Origin: Acidovorax sp. 1608163
GTDB taxonomy: Bacteria > Pseudomonadota > Gammaproteobacteria > Burkholderiales > Burkholderiaceae_C
Length of the DNA stretch: 64,000 nucleotides
Assembly (NCBI RefSeq): GCF_003669015.1
Contig: NZ_CP033069.1
Coordinates: forward strand, 2,304,501-2,368,500
Direction: 5' to 3'
Within the stretch, counting starts at the first letter, position 1. Each line of letters begins with the position of its first letter. The translations under genes and the position numbers were made by a program. The notes beneath the pieces were generated by a model, which saw only the letters and a list, made by a program, of their open reading frames with translations, was not told where the DNA came from and did no database searches. Of this stretch, positions 8,294 through 16,805 are shown one piece after another.

Positions 8294-8874
8294 GGCTACC
8301 CTTAAATAATAGGTTCTGGAAATTTGACCATTATCAAAAATAAATCGGGCACTTTCATTTTTTAATTCTTTTATCTACGCTTCGTGCCCATGTACATCTC
8401 GCAACACATGATGTGTTATACAACCAGACAGACCGGAGCAGTGTCTTCTCTAAGTCAACTAAGCGGATGAAGTGACATGCGCGCAACACTTTGCTCCATG
8501 GTTTATTGAAGTGCTCTGCCCTGCTATGCAATCGGTTTGCGCTCACTACTTGGCTTGCGCGGGATTTGATTCGACCAGCCTATCTGAGATAGGCTGCTTT
8601 TGGTCGAGACCACCATCTCAACGAACGTCAAACCAGTGACTGGTGCTCTATTAATTCAGTTGATGACTTTGGAATGTAGAGCGGAGTTTCAGGAGCGCAT
8701 CTTGGTGTCTGATGCACGCATCAGGAGTCATTGGGATTTCTGTGGCAAGCGGCAGCAATCAGCCTGAAGCGGTCGGCCGATACAGACGCTCTCCTTCCCG
8801 CAGACAAATCTCCGCCCTGTGGTGCAAGATGTCATGAAGTAGCGTGGCCAGTCACGTAACTTAGCAGTACCACC
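8294..8874. other. Intergenic region with a short hairpin
   Basis: Non-coding as far as can be seen. A perfect 8-bp inverted repeat with a 3-base loop (AGCCTATC tga GATAGGCT, 8577-8595) is followed by GCTTTT and lies inside a wider CGACCA...TGGTCG repeat. It could be a weak plus-strand terminator or a protein-binding site. The first 100 bp are AT-rich and should hold the promoter of the SIR2 gene. Confidence 0.4.
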
Positions 8875-8955
8875 TCAAAGCCATGCCCAAATACGGCGCA
8901 AAAACGCAGGGGCGGGTCGTGCGGGCCGGAATACATAGCGGCAGGGCTTGTCCAT
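8875..8955 (-). CDS. 26-codon ORF divergent from DNA polymerase II, next to the SOS box
   Basis: A short frame encoding a basic, Pro/Arg-rich peptide (starts MDKPCRYVFR, ends RRIWAWL). It has a strong ribosome-binding site: GAGGAG lies six to eleven bases before the ATG at 8955. The LexA-type box lies about 30 bp upstream of this start, so the peptide would also be under SOS control. It may be a real small protein or the surviving 5' end of a decayed SOS gene. No homologue is recognised. Confidence 0.35.
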   Translation of the reverse strand: MDKPCRYVFRPARPAPAFLRRIWAWL

Positions 8956-8983
8956 GACGTTCTCCTCGTAGGTTTTTAAAATA

Positions 8984-8999
8984 CTGTATATAAAATCAG
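8984..8999. promoter_or_regulatory. LexA/SOS box between the small ORF and DNA polymerase II
   Basis: CTGTATATAAAATCAG matches the CTG-N10-CAG consensus of proteobacterial LexA operators, with the AT-rich alternating centre and flanking TA/TA bases. It lies about 85 bp before the polymerase start and about 30 bp before the divergent small ORF, so it can repress both directions. DNA polymerase II genes are classic SOS genes, which supports the call. Confidence 0.85.
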
Positions 9000-9085
9000 T
9001 ATTTTGTACAAGAGCGTGCCGAAACCTCTCAACCCTCTCGCCAAATTCTTCAGAATCGGCGCGGTAGCGTCCTTCGCCTCACCTG

Positions 9086-11487
9086 ATGTCCTCTGCCCCC
9101 ACACCCACCGAACTCCGGGGCTTCCTCCTCACACGCAACTGGCGCGATCTCCCAGACGGCACCGAGATCGAATACTGGCTGGCCACCGACCAGGGCCGAA
9201 GAAAGTACTTCTGAAGCAGCAGACTTCAGTCGCCTTCCTCCCGGTCCGATACAGGGCAGCTGCACATGTCCCGCTGGCGAGCCTGCAGGACCTAGAGGTC
9301 AAGGAGCTCGGTCTGAAGACGTTCGACCAGGATCCTGTCATCGGTGTCTACGCCCGCAGGTTCCGCGATCTCGGCAAGCTGGCGCGCGCACTCCAGCCAC
9401 TGGGGATCCCGCTGTACGAAGCGGATGTGCGGCCGCATGACCGCTACCTGATGGAGCGGTTCATCACAGCTGGTGTCCTCGTGGAGGGAGGCCAGCGCGA
9501 AGACTCGACCATCATCGACGGCAGATTGAAGCCCGCGTCCGGTTGGCGCCCGGTGTTGAAAGTGGTGTCGCTGGACATCGAGACGAGCGCTACCGAAGAG
9601 CTGTACTCGATCGCACTGGATGGCGCGGGCGACCGGGTGGTCTTCATGCTGGGGGAGGCGCCAGTGCCAGCTTCAGAGTCGACGCCAGCTTTATCGCCGA
9701 TGGACTTCAGGCTTGTGTACTGCCCAACTCGCCAGGAGATGATCGAGCAGCTCAATGCCTGGTTTGATGCCCATGACCCGGACGTCATCATCGGCTGGAA
9801 CGTGATCCAGTTCGATCTGCGGGTACTGCAGAAGACTGCCGATGCAAACTCCGTGCAACTGCTGCTCGGACGTGAACGGCGTCCCATCGCGTGGCGGACA
9901 CACCCCGGCCGGCAAGGCTACCTGTTCGCTCCAATGCCCGGACGTGTCGTCGTCGATGGCATCGAAGCGCTCAGGGCGGGCATGTGGAGCTTCCCGTCGT
10001 TCAGCCTCGAAGCGGTCTCGCAGACACTACTCGGCGAGGGCAAGGAAATCGGAGACGCCTACGACAAGATGGCCGAGATCGAGCGGCGCTACCAGGAGGA
10101 CAAGCCAGCCCTGGCCAGCTACAACATCCGCGACTGCGCGCTCGTCCTGCGCATCTTCGACAAGCTGGAGTTGCTGCCGTTCGTGCTGGAGCGAGCTCAG
10201 ACGACAGGCTTGCAGATAGATCACTTCGGAGGCTCCATCGCCGCGTTCAGCCATCACTACCTGCCACGCATGCACCGCCTGGGCTACGTGGCGCCGAACG
10301 TGGGTGACATCGCCGCCAAGGCCTACCCCGGCGGCTATGTGATGGACTCCACCCCAGGCTTCTACGACTCCGTCGTGGTCCTGGACTACAAGAGCCTGTA
10401 CCCCTCCATCATCCGGACCTTCCTGGTGGATCCCGTGGGCCTGGCCGAGGGAGAGAGTGCCAACATCCAGACCGGCTTGGTCCAGGGGCCGCAAGGCACG
10501 CTGTTCTCGCGCGAGAAACACTGTCTGCCCGACATCGTGACCACCCTGTCAAATGCCCGGGACGAAGCCAAGCGGGTGCGAAACCAGCCCCTGTCGCAGG
10601 CCCTGAAGCTGCTTATGAACTCCTTTGCCGGTGTGCTGGGCGCGTCCGAGTGCCGCTTCTTCAATCCCAAGCTGGTGTCTGCCGTGACCCTGCGGGGCCA
10701 CGAGGTGATGAAGCTCACCCGGACGTTCGTGGAGCAGCGCGGATACCAGGTCATCTACGGAGATACCGACTCCATCTTCGTCTGGCTCAAACGCACCCAT
10801 GCCAACGCAGAGGCGCACGCCATTGCAGCCGAACTGGTGAAGGAGATCAACAGCTGGTGGACAGGCAAGCTGCGGGACGAGCAGCAGCTGGAGAACTTCC
10901 TCGAGATCGAGTTCGACACCCACTACGCCAAGTTCTTCATGCCCACCATCCGAGGCTCGGATGTCGGCAGCAAGAAGCGCTACGCTGGCCTGAGCGTCGA
11001 TGAAGAGGGGCGCGAGGAGATGGTCTACCGTGGGCTGGAAATGGCCCGCAGCGACTGGACCCCGCTGGCGCGCCAGTTCCAGGAGGGCTTGCTGTCACGC
11101 ATCTTCCACGGAGAGCCCTATCGGGCGTTCGTGGCCGACTATGCGCGATCCATGCTGGATGGCCAGATGGATGCGCTGCTCGTCTACCGCAAGCGTCTGC
11201 GCCACCGGCTTGATGCCTACGAGGTCAACGTGCCACCCCAGGTGCGCGCGGCGCGCATCGCTGACGCACACAACGCGAAGTTGGGCCGTCCGCAGCAGTA
11301 CCAGCATGGTGGCTGGATCGACTACGTGATGACGCAGAGCGGCCCCGAACCTCTGGAGGCCCGGCATTCGCGCATTGACTATGAGCACTACTTCGTCAAG
11401 CAACTGCAGCCCATTGCTGATGCGATTCTTCAGCCGTTGGGGGAAAGCTTTGTGGCGTTGACGAGTGCACAGAAGGTGCTGTTCTAG
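9086..11487 (+). CDS. polB: DNA polymerase II (family B), with a one-base frame break near 9196
   Basis: A family B DNA polymerase of about 800 residues once the frame is repaired. The 5'-3' order is: exonuclease motif LDIETS (about 9571), GWNVIQFD, the Exo III-type YNIRDCALV, polymerase motif A DYKSLYPSII (10384), motif B KLLMNSFAGVLG, and motif C YGDTDS (10756). The natural N-terminus (ATG 9086, TELRGFLLTRNWRDLPDG, EIEYWLATDQG) lies in another frame and joins the rest at 9194-9198, where one base is missing. The frame open from 9004 is only a chance upstream extension. The enzyme performs lesion-tolerant and repair synthesis in SOS, and a LexA box sits upstream. The break is either a sequencing undercall or a recent mutation. 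Confidence 0.9.
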
Positions 11488-11813
11488 GGGGGCAGGGAGA
11501 GCAAAGCGACTGGAATCCCGCACCCCGTGCTCGCCATCGTCACGAGACAGGTCAATGCGCGCCAAAAAAGGTTGCATTTCGCTGGAGCATCTGGGAGAAA
11601 CACGTTGGTCGCGGATGGTTGGCGGGCCGCTTACTAAAAACCAATATGGAGGGATCTATGACACTTCGATTTGCATCAGGCGTTGGGTTGTCGGTGTTTG
11701 GGCCGACAACAACGAGCCTGCTGAGTTCAGCAACAGGCAAGCGCCCCAGCTTAGAAAAGAAGGACGCAGCGTCTTCTGCAACCTCTGCTTCGTTTGCGAC
11801 CCGGAGCAATGTA

Positions 11814-12917
11814 GTGACAAGGCAAGTTCTCACCATTGGATTGCTTGCCACCAGCGTGCTGCAAGCCCATGCTTTTGACCTTTCGCCCAAGGGAACGCGT
11901 TATGACCGTGACGCCGTTAAAGCATGGGCTCCTTCATGGCTAGATGGGATTCTTTCTTCTTTGGCAGAAAAGGGACTACCTCGATTCAAGCAGTCGGTCC
12001 ACGAAGAAATCACCCACCGGGCTTACGAATGCAACTTTGAGGGCGTTGGCATATGTGGCAATCCAGATGCTGAGTACGCCACACCCCACGTTATTGCTGG
12101 CGTCCGATGGAACGATGATCCGCCGTTTCAGTTGAAAAGCGACCAAGCCAGGGGTACATCTTGCAAAACCACTTATGCGGATGGGCGACCGATGACCATC
12201 AGGTTCATCACCCAGCCTCGCTGCTGGGGTGAGTTGTTCCTCGCCGCAGAAAAACAGATCAAAGCGAATCCAGAGAACGCTTTCAACGCCACCAACCAAT
12301 CTGCGCTACCGCTGCGCTCCCATTTTGGCGATCTACAGTTCATCCACTCGATGGCGTCTGCAAACGGCGAGTACCCAGCCGAGACGCGCAGGAAAATTTT
12401 AAGCTGGGCGGAGTTCACATGGGGAGTCGTCAGCGGTGACTACCAGCTTGGCACTTGGCTCAAGGATGTCAAGCTACCGGTCGTTGAGCAGTTTTTTGGC
12501 ACGAGCGGGTGGAGGGTGCAAGAGCTGTTTACGCTGGGAGACCCCAGCCTGCGCGCTCACCTGGGAGACATAGCCTTCGGGAGTCTGCTGCACATGGTAG
12601 AGGATAGCTTCGCTGCAGGTCACGTCGATCGCATGGAACCCGCCAGCGGCGAGAAATGTGGGGGGAGCCAACACCGCGCGCCTGGCCCTATTCAAGAGTT
12701 TCATTCCTACACCCACCAGGACTCAGCCAAACATGCAGACGCCGACAGCCGCACGGCATTCGTCAACAACCGCTTGACCCCTGACGTGGTGGATGTCGGA
12801 AGAACACTTATTGCTCTGCGCGACGCCAAGGCGGGCTGGACGGAGGTCGGCCCGTATCTTGAATGCGTCTATCGACTAACGCCAACCGCGCGTAATGCCA
12901 CCGCAGGAAATTTCTGA
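11814..12917 (+). CDS. Secreted zinc-dependent phospholipase C-like protein
   Basis: The GTG at 11814 was chosen because GGAG lies seven bases upstream and translation then begins with a classical signal peptide (TRQVLTIGLLATSVLQAHA). An in-frame ATG at 11658 also has a strong GGAGG site and would add 52 low-complexity residues. The mature part contains the His/Asp pattern of the bacterial phospholipase C / S1-P1 nuclease fold: SVHEEITHRAYECNFEG, LHMVEDSFAAGHVDR, and EFHSYTHQDSAKHADAD. These would bind a trinuclear zinc site. The substrate is not determined. It stands alone behind polymerase II with no operon partner, and is an odd passenger for a defence island. Confidence 0.72.
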   Translation: MTRQVLTIGLLATSVLQAHAFDLSPKGTRYDRDAVKAWAPSWLDGILSSLAEKGLPRFKQSVHEEITHRAYECNFEGVGICGNPDAEYATPHVIAGVRWNDDPPFQLKSDQARGTSCKTTYADGRPMTIRFITQPRCWGELFLAAEKQIKANPENAFNATNQSALPLRSHFGDLQFIHSMASANGEYPAETRRKILSWAEFTWGVVSGDYQLGTWLKDVKLPVVEQFFGTSGWRVQELFTLGDPSLRAHLGDIAFGSLLHMVEDSFAAGHVDRMEPASGEKCGGSQHRAPGPIQEFHSYTHQDSAKHADADSRTAFVNNRLTPDVVDVGRTLIALRDAKAGWTEVGPYLECVYRLTPTARNATAGNF

Positions 12918-12992
12918 GCCTGGCACCGATATAGGCGCCCCATTACGAGCGGGACCCAAGCCGCTAATTGTGAGCAAGGACGTTCCTGCTCC

Positions 12993-13430
12993 TCACCAAA
13001 GGCCCCGCTTGTTCACTTGAGTAAGTGCACGGGTGAGTGCGTCCAGAGTCTCGGGCTCTGCAAGCACCTCAGGTACTTTAAGCATTGGTGGCATCGGGGA
13101 ACCAGACACTTCGAGGGTCCGCTGGAGAACCTGCTGCATCAAGCTGGTCCGAGGGACAAACATGTAGTGCACTTCGCAATCTAGACCATGGGCTAAGCGA
13201 GCGAGGGTGTTGAGCGTGATGGTTCCGCCCTCCTCCGCTTGCTCCAGCTTGCGGACACCTTGCGCCGTCACACCCAATCGCGCCCCCAGCGCTTTGGAAC
13301 TCATGCCCAGTGCCAATCGGATGGTTTTTGTCCAGCCGCACCTGGGCGTAGGACCACGCTGCAGTTTCGCGAAATCGCAAAACTGGCGATCAAGTTCGGC
13401 CAAGCGGGTGAGATCCAAGCGGTTTTTCAA
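12993..13430 (-). CDS. Mobile mystery protein A-like HTH regulator
   Basis: A 145-residue protein starting at a TTG. The N-terminal helical region (LAELDRQFCDFAKLQ) is followed by GWTKTIRLALGMSSKALGARLGVTAQGVRKLEQAE, an XRE-type helix-turn-helix with the wording typical of the mobile mystery protein A family, then TLARLAHGLDCEVHYMFVPR. That family is normally followed by mobile mystery protein B, a Fic-domain protein; none is present here, so this copy is an orphan. An inverted repeat sits just upstream of the start (13448-13489) and is the likely autoregulatory operator. Confidence 0.75.
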   Translation of the reverse strand: MKNRLDLTRLAELDRQFCDFAKLQRGPTPRCGWTKTIRLALGMSSKALGARLGVTAQGVRKLEQAEEGGTITLNTLARLAHGLDCEVHYMFVPRTSLMQQVLQRTLEVSGSPMPPMLKVPEVLAEPETLDALTRALTQVNKRGLW

Positions 13431-13447
13431 GGCAGTCCAACAAATGA

Positions 13448-13489
13448 GGCAACAGGCTGGTTGCCCGATTCAGGGAATTAGGCAACCGG
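13448..13489. promoter_or_regulatory. Inverted repeat operator candidate upstream of the MmpA-like regulator
   Basis: GGCAAC-6-GTTGCC forms a perfect dyad at 13448-13465, and a further copy GGCAACCGG lies at 13481-13489, inverted relative to CTGGTTGCC. The cluster starts 18 bp before the TTG of the HTH gene transcribed leftwards, where an autorepressor would act. Confidence 0.5.
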
Positions 13490-13575
13490 TAGCTTTCCAT
13501 TTGGCCGTGGGCGCGCTTCCCACGTCTGAACGGCATGTGTGTTCAGCTATCTTCGCACGCCACGGTCTCAAACGG

Positions 13576-13591
13576 GACCAACTAGTCTCAT
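13576..13591 (+). repeat. 16-bp perfect direct repeat, copy 1, operator candidate
   Basis: GACCAACTAGTCTCAT ends 17 bp before the ATG of the hypothetical gene at 13609. The same 16 bases occur at 14386-14401 ahead of the convergent XRE gene. The ACTAGT core is palindromic. It is either an operator shared by the two genes or a target-type duplication bounding an 810-bp unit. Confidence 0.65.
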
Positions 13592-13608
13592 ATTAACTGG
13601 AATGGCGA

Positions 13609-14049
13609 ATGATGCTGCGTTTGGAAAAAGCGACTCTCGGACAATTTGGAGCACAGGACATGATGGACTTGATCACATCCGGAGGATGGAAATCAATTTT
13701 GCCAGATGCTCTTGAAGACAAGAAATTGTTGTTGATTTCTGAACAGCTCAGAGATCTTCTTTCAGGGGTCGGCTGGCATGAAGACTATGACCCCGCCAGT
13801 GCAGCCTTGCCTCTTGCGCTGCTGCTCCTATCTAAAGCAGGAGCCGAAGGCCCTGAAGGTCGTCTGGCAGTTAGCATGGAGACTCTGCAGGAGTCACTGT
13901 ACTTGCTAAGCACCGCAATTGATCGAGAGATAGTCAACCGAATGCTTCAGCGGAATGACGCCACGCCTATTGGCGGTGGTCTACTAGAAGGACTTCAACT
14001 GCTGGTTCTGGACTCAAGGAAGAACGCGCAGCCCTCCGTGCACATTTAG
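13609..14049 (+). CDS. Hypothetical protein paired with a convergent XRE regulator
   Basis: A 146-residue acidic, helix-rich protein with no motif that I recognise. Two adjacent ATG codons could serve as start. Its stop overlaps the stop of the convergent XRE gene by four bases. Each gene is preceded by the same 16-bp sequence, so the two probably form one regulatory unit, with the XRE protein controlling both. Whether this is a toxin-antitoxin-like pair cannot be judged from the sequence. Confidence 0.55.
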   Translation: MMLRLEKATLGQFGAQDMMDLITSGGWKSILPDALEDKKLLLISEQLRDLLSGVGWHEDYDPASAALPLALLLLSKAGAEGPEGRLAVSMETLQESLYLLSTAIDREIVNRMLQRNDATPIGGGLLEGLQLLVLDSRKNAQPSVHI

Positions 14050-14348
14050 TCTGAGGAGATCTTCTTGAAGTCTGCCCTAACCGTTTTGAGAATTTCACTG
14101 ACGGATGCGGCGTCAAAGTCCGGACAGTATGCAGCAGCAACAAGCGTCAAAGGATGGATTTGCATCTGTTCGGCCAGCACTTCGATGGTACGGATACTGG
14201 GAACCTGATGCCCCTGCTCGATACGACTGATGTGACGGCGGCTAGTGGCCAGCAGCATGTCTTCCTGAACCAAGCCACGCGCCGCGCGCAACTGTTGCAG
14301 CGCTCGACCAAAGTCGGCTTGGGGTGGAACACGCTTTCGGGAAGACAT
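14046..14348 (-). CDS. XRE family helix-turn-helix regulator
   Basis: The ATG at 14348 (SSRKRVPPQADFG) is preferred over a longer open frame because XRE domains normally begin a few residues after the start. The segment FGRALQQLRAARGLVQEDMLLATSRRHISRIEQGHQVPSIRTIEVLAEQMQI is a standard XRE domain. A short C-terminal tail (AAYCPDFDAASVSEILKTV) follows. The gene is convergent with the unknown gene at 13609. The identical 16-bp repeat lies 38 bp upstream of the start, fitting autoregulation. Confidence 0.75.
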   Translation of the reverse strand: MSSRKRVPPQADFGRALQQLRAARGLVQEDMLLATSRRHISRIEQGHQVPSIRTIEVLAEQMQIHPLTLVAAAYCPDFDAASVSEILKTVRADFKKISSD

Positions 14349-14385
14349 CCGCCCGATTTCCGCGCAATGTGACCAAAAAGACCAC

Positions 14386-14401
14386 GACCAACTAGTCTCA
14401 T
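14386..14401 (+). repeat. 16-bp perfect direct repeat, copy 2, operator candidate
   Basis: Second exact copy of GACCAACTAGTCTCAT, 38-53 bp upstream of the XRE start. It lies in the same plus-strand orientation as copy 1, hence reversed relative to the XRE gene. A looser relative (AATTAGTCCCAAAC) begins near 14521. Confidence 0.65.
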
Positions 14402-14757
14402 TGGCTTGCAATGCCGGGAGAAATCTTCATCGCGTTGGAAATCTGCCCAGGATTGAGCATCATGCCTATCCTGCTTTTGGGACTTCGATGGGCGCCAGGT
14501 GCAACAAGGGGCTCTAAGTCAAATTAGTCCCAAACTGCAATCGGTTGTCTTTGGGTGTCCGATCTTGGCTTTACCAGCAGCTTTGTAAATCGCGCTGTTC
14601 GGTCGATGAGCGCACAGGCCTTACACCGAGAATCGGATCACAACTGGCAACTCGACTTCGACCGCGTCAATGACACAAATCCGGACGGGCGATTACGCCA
14701 GCGAATAAGACATGGGTAATACTTGCCTACCGACAGCGTGTTTGCACCGGGGTGAGA
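14402..14757. other. Intergenic region, nothing recognised
   Basis: Between the XRE gene and the end of the Wadjet operon. No open frame of merit, tRNA or clear terminator for the Wadjet operon was found. The only item is the imperfect ATTAGTCCCA element near 14524, similar to the 16-bp repeats. Confidence 0.35.
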
Positions 14758-15576
14758 CTACTCCGCGCCGAGCTCTCGGCCGGGAAAATGCTCCTGATCG
14801 AGCCCCATCTCAACCCTCTTCATGAGCCCCCAAGCGAGCCCCACGTCGCCACCTGCAGGCTGGGCTTCCAGATGAGGCCGTGACACCTCCACGGACCCCA
14901 GATACAGAGTCTTCCTCCGCTGCGCCCTGACAGCCACTTCCAGACTGTCCAGCGGCGGCAAGCACAAGGCCTCACGGCGTGGCATTGAAGCGGCCATGGA
15001 CAGCCCCTTGGGGTCGAAATCAAAGAATGCCAGCACGGGACGATGGTCCTGCACCAACAGCTCGTTCGCCACGTCCGTGCGGAAGTACCCTGGCGCTCCC
15101 CGGAACAGCGCCAGCGCGAGGCGCCCCTTGAGGAATCCCGCTAGCCATTGGTATTCGTGCAACCGCAGCATGGGCTCCAGGTTCTCGCAGAACACGAGAA
15201 CCTCATAGGGCAAAGCCAGCGCTTGGCGCATATGCATGCACAGCATGCCGCCCTTGGGGATCTGAACCCCAGGCAGGCCCAGTGGCACCACCGCCACCAG
15301 GCCCTCAGAGACGCGCTGGGAGCCCCATTTCTCAGATTCACCAGGTTGCACCTGACTGCGCGGTATCGGCTCCACCTGGCGCGACGGCTCAAAGCCCCGC
15401 GCCTTGAGCAGATTGCGCGCCATTTCAAAGTCTCTCTGGGTGTAGACCACCCTCCTCCCCTGCACCTTCCCGATGAACTCGACGTTGAGGAAGTATTCAG
15501 CGGTCGCGCTGTAGGGCCGGGAAGGTGGCTCCGCCTCGATCAGCCGCCTCAGGAACGTCACCTGCTGCTGGTTCAT
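14758..15576 (-). CDS. jetD: Wadjet system nuclease subunit JetD (Toprim domain)
   Basis: A 272-residue protein, last gene of the operon. The N-terminal part is helical and winged-helix-like (RRLIEAEPPSRPYSATAEYF). The C-terminal Toprim region shows the conserved Glu in VLVFCENLEPML and the DxD in LAFFDFDPKGL, the metal-binding residues expected for JetD. In Wadjet systems JetD cleaves plasmid DNA that has been loop-extruded by the condensin-like JetABC complex. The start overlaps the jetA stop by four bases. It is shorter than many JetD proteins, which carry a longer N-terminal DUF3322-type arm. Confidence 0.85.
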   Translation of the reverse strand: MNQQQVTFLRRLIEAEPPSRPYSATAEYFLNVEFIGKVQGRRVVYTQRDFEMARNLLKARGFEPSRQVEPIPRSQVQPGESEKWGSQRVSEGLVAVVPLGLPGVQIPKGGMLCMHMRQALALPYEVLVFCENLEPMLRLHEYQWLAGFLKGRLALALFRGAPGYFRTDVANELLVQDHRPVLAFFDFDPKGLSMAASMPRREALCLPPLDSLEVAVRAQRRKTLYLGSVEVSRPHLEAQPAGGDVGLAWGLMKRVEMGLDQEHFPGRELGAE

Positions 15577-16805
15577 GCCTTCGTGGGCCCCGCAGCCGAG
15601 GCCGGGTGGACCATCGCATCGTGGAACCGGTGCCGGAACCGCTCACCAGGGCGCGCGGGGCTGGAAACCACCTCCACACGGTATTTCTGCTCCCGCAGTG
15701 CGAGAACGGCAAAGCCCAGCCATATATGGGGCTGCAGGGTCTTGGCAAGGTCGTCGGTCTCGCGCCATTCAGCCAGCGAGAACTTGTCGGTAGCGCGCTT
15801 GGCGGCACCGGCCAGCCTGTCCAGCGCAATCGCGGCGTCGGACTTCTTTTTCACGGGCCGCTCGTCTACCACCCGCTTGAAGCGCTTGATCTCCTTGGGT
15901 TGGGGCTCTACAGGCTGTGGAGGGAGTGCCGCCACCTCCTTGACCATGGCTTCCACAAACTGGTGGTCGGTGTCCTGGGGCTCGATCTGGGGCACGAAGT
16001 CGGGCAGGCGCGCGGCCAGTAAGAAGTTGGGGATGGGCGCTGAAGGGGCCAGCTCGAATCCCAGCCATGAAGGCTGCTGGCGCATGAGCAGGTCCAGGCG
16101 CGCGAGATGCTTGTGGCTGTCCTCCACCTCCCTGATGCGGAAGATCTCCCGCGACAACTGCGCCTGCATCTCGGCCATGGCGTGCTGCCAGGTCTGCAGG
16201 TGAGCCTGCAGGTTCATGCGGACGAACTTGGCCAGCTCGGGCATCCCGCGAGCGGTTGCTTCGCTCTCGATCCTGTCAAAGACGCCAGCCATGCGCGACA
16301 TGTCTTGGGCTAGGATGTTGGCTTCGCGCTGGTAGAAGCGGTTCTGCGACTTCTTAGCCTCCAGCGTGCGCACATTGCCGTAGCGAGTGGACAGTAGCGT
16401 GTGCAGGTACAACAGGTTGCGCTCCACGCTGTCACCGATATCGAAGACCGTGGATTCGATGGTCTCCACGATGTTCTCCACCGCGCTGTAGTCCTTGGCT
16501 CGGTACAGATCGTCCACATCGTTCCAGAGCTGATGCGCCTGGCTGATGCGCGAGCCGATCTCGGCCAGGGTCTGGTAGGCCGGGAAGAGCTGCAGGTGGT
16601 CGTTCAGGAAGTCGCGCAGCTTGGGGTGCAGCCGATATCCATCCTCCCCCGCGGGGCGCAAGGCGTTGGCCTGCCGCAGAGCCCCCACGGACGCCTGCGG
16701 GGCATCTTGCGCCGGCACGATGATGCCGTCGCGCCGGGTTTGCTCCACCACATCGGCATGCTGGTAGAGCGTCTTCAGTACGTCCTTGATTGGGGAGGAG
16801 GTCAT
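15573..16805 (-). CDS. jetA: Wadjet system kleisin subunit JetA (MukF/MksF-like)
   Basis: A 410-residue, mainly helical protein without catalytic motifs. The N-terminal region (DVLKTLYQHADVV, YRLHPKLRDFLNDHL) fits a winged-helix domain. The centre (DLYRAKDYSAVENIVETIESTVFDIGDSVERNLLYL onwards) is a long helical bundle, as in MukF-like kleisins. A Lys-rich linker and a C-terminal winged-helix-like part follow. The role is to bridge the SMC heads and recruit JetB dimers. It overlaps jetB and jetD by four bases each. Assignment rests on operon position, size and helical layout more than on invariant residues. Confidence 0.8.
   Translation of the reverse strand: MTSSPIKDVLKTLYQHADVVEQTRRDGIIVPAQDAPQASVGALRQANALRPAGEDGYRLHPKLRDFLNDHLQLFPAYQTLAEIGSRISQAHQLWNDVDDLYRAKDYSAVENIVETIESTVFDIGDSVERNLLYLHTLLSTRYGNVRTLEAKKSQNRFYQREANILAQDMSRMAGVFDRIESEATARGMPELAKFVRMNLQAHLQTWQHAMAEMQAQLSREIFRIREVEDSHKHLARLDLLMRQQPSWLGFELAPSAPIPNFLLAARLPDFVPQIEPQDTDHQFVEAMVKEVAALPPQPVEPQPKEIKRFKRVVDERPVKKKSDAAIALDRLAGAAKRATDKFSLAEWRETDDLAKTLQPHIWLGFAVLALREQKYRVEVVSSPARPGERFRHRFHDAMVHPASAAGPTKA

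Noticed and set aside
9004..9190. N-terminal extension of polymerase II from a TTG at 9004
   Set aside because: It overlaps the SOS box region, is Pro/His/Arg-rich and unlike polymerase II; the true N-terminus is found in the neighbouring frame from 9086.
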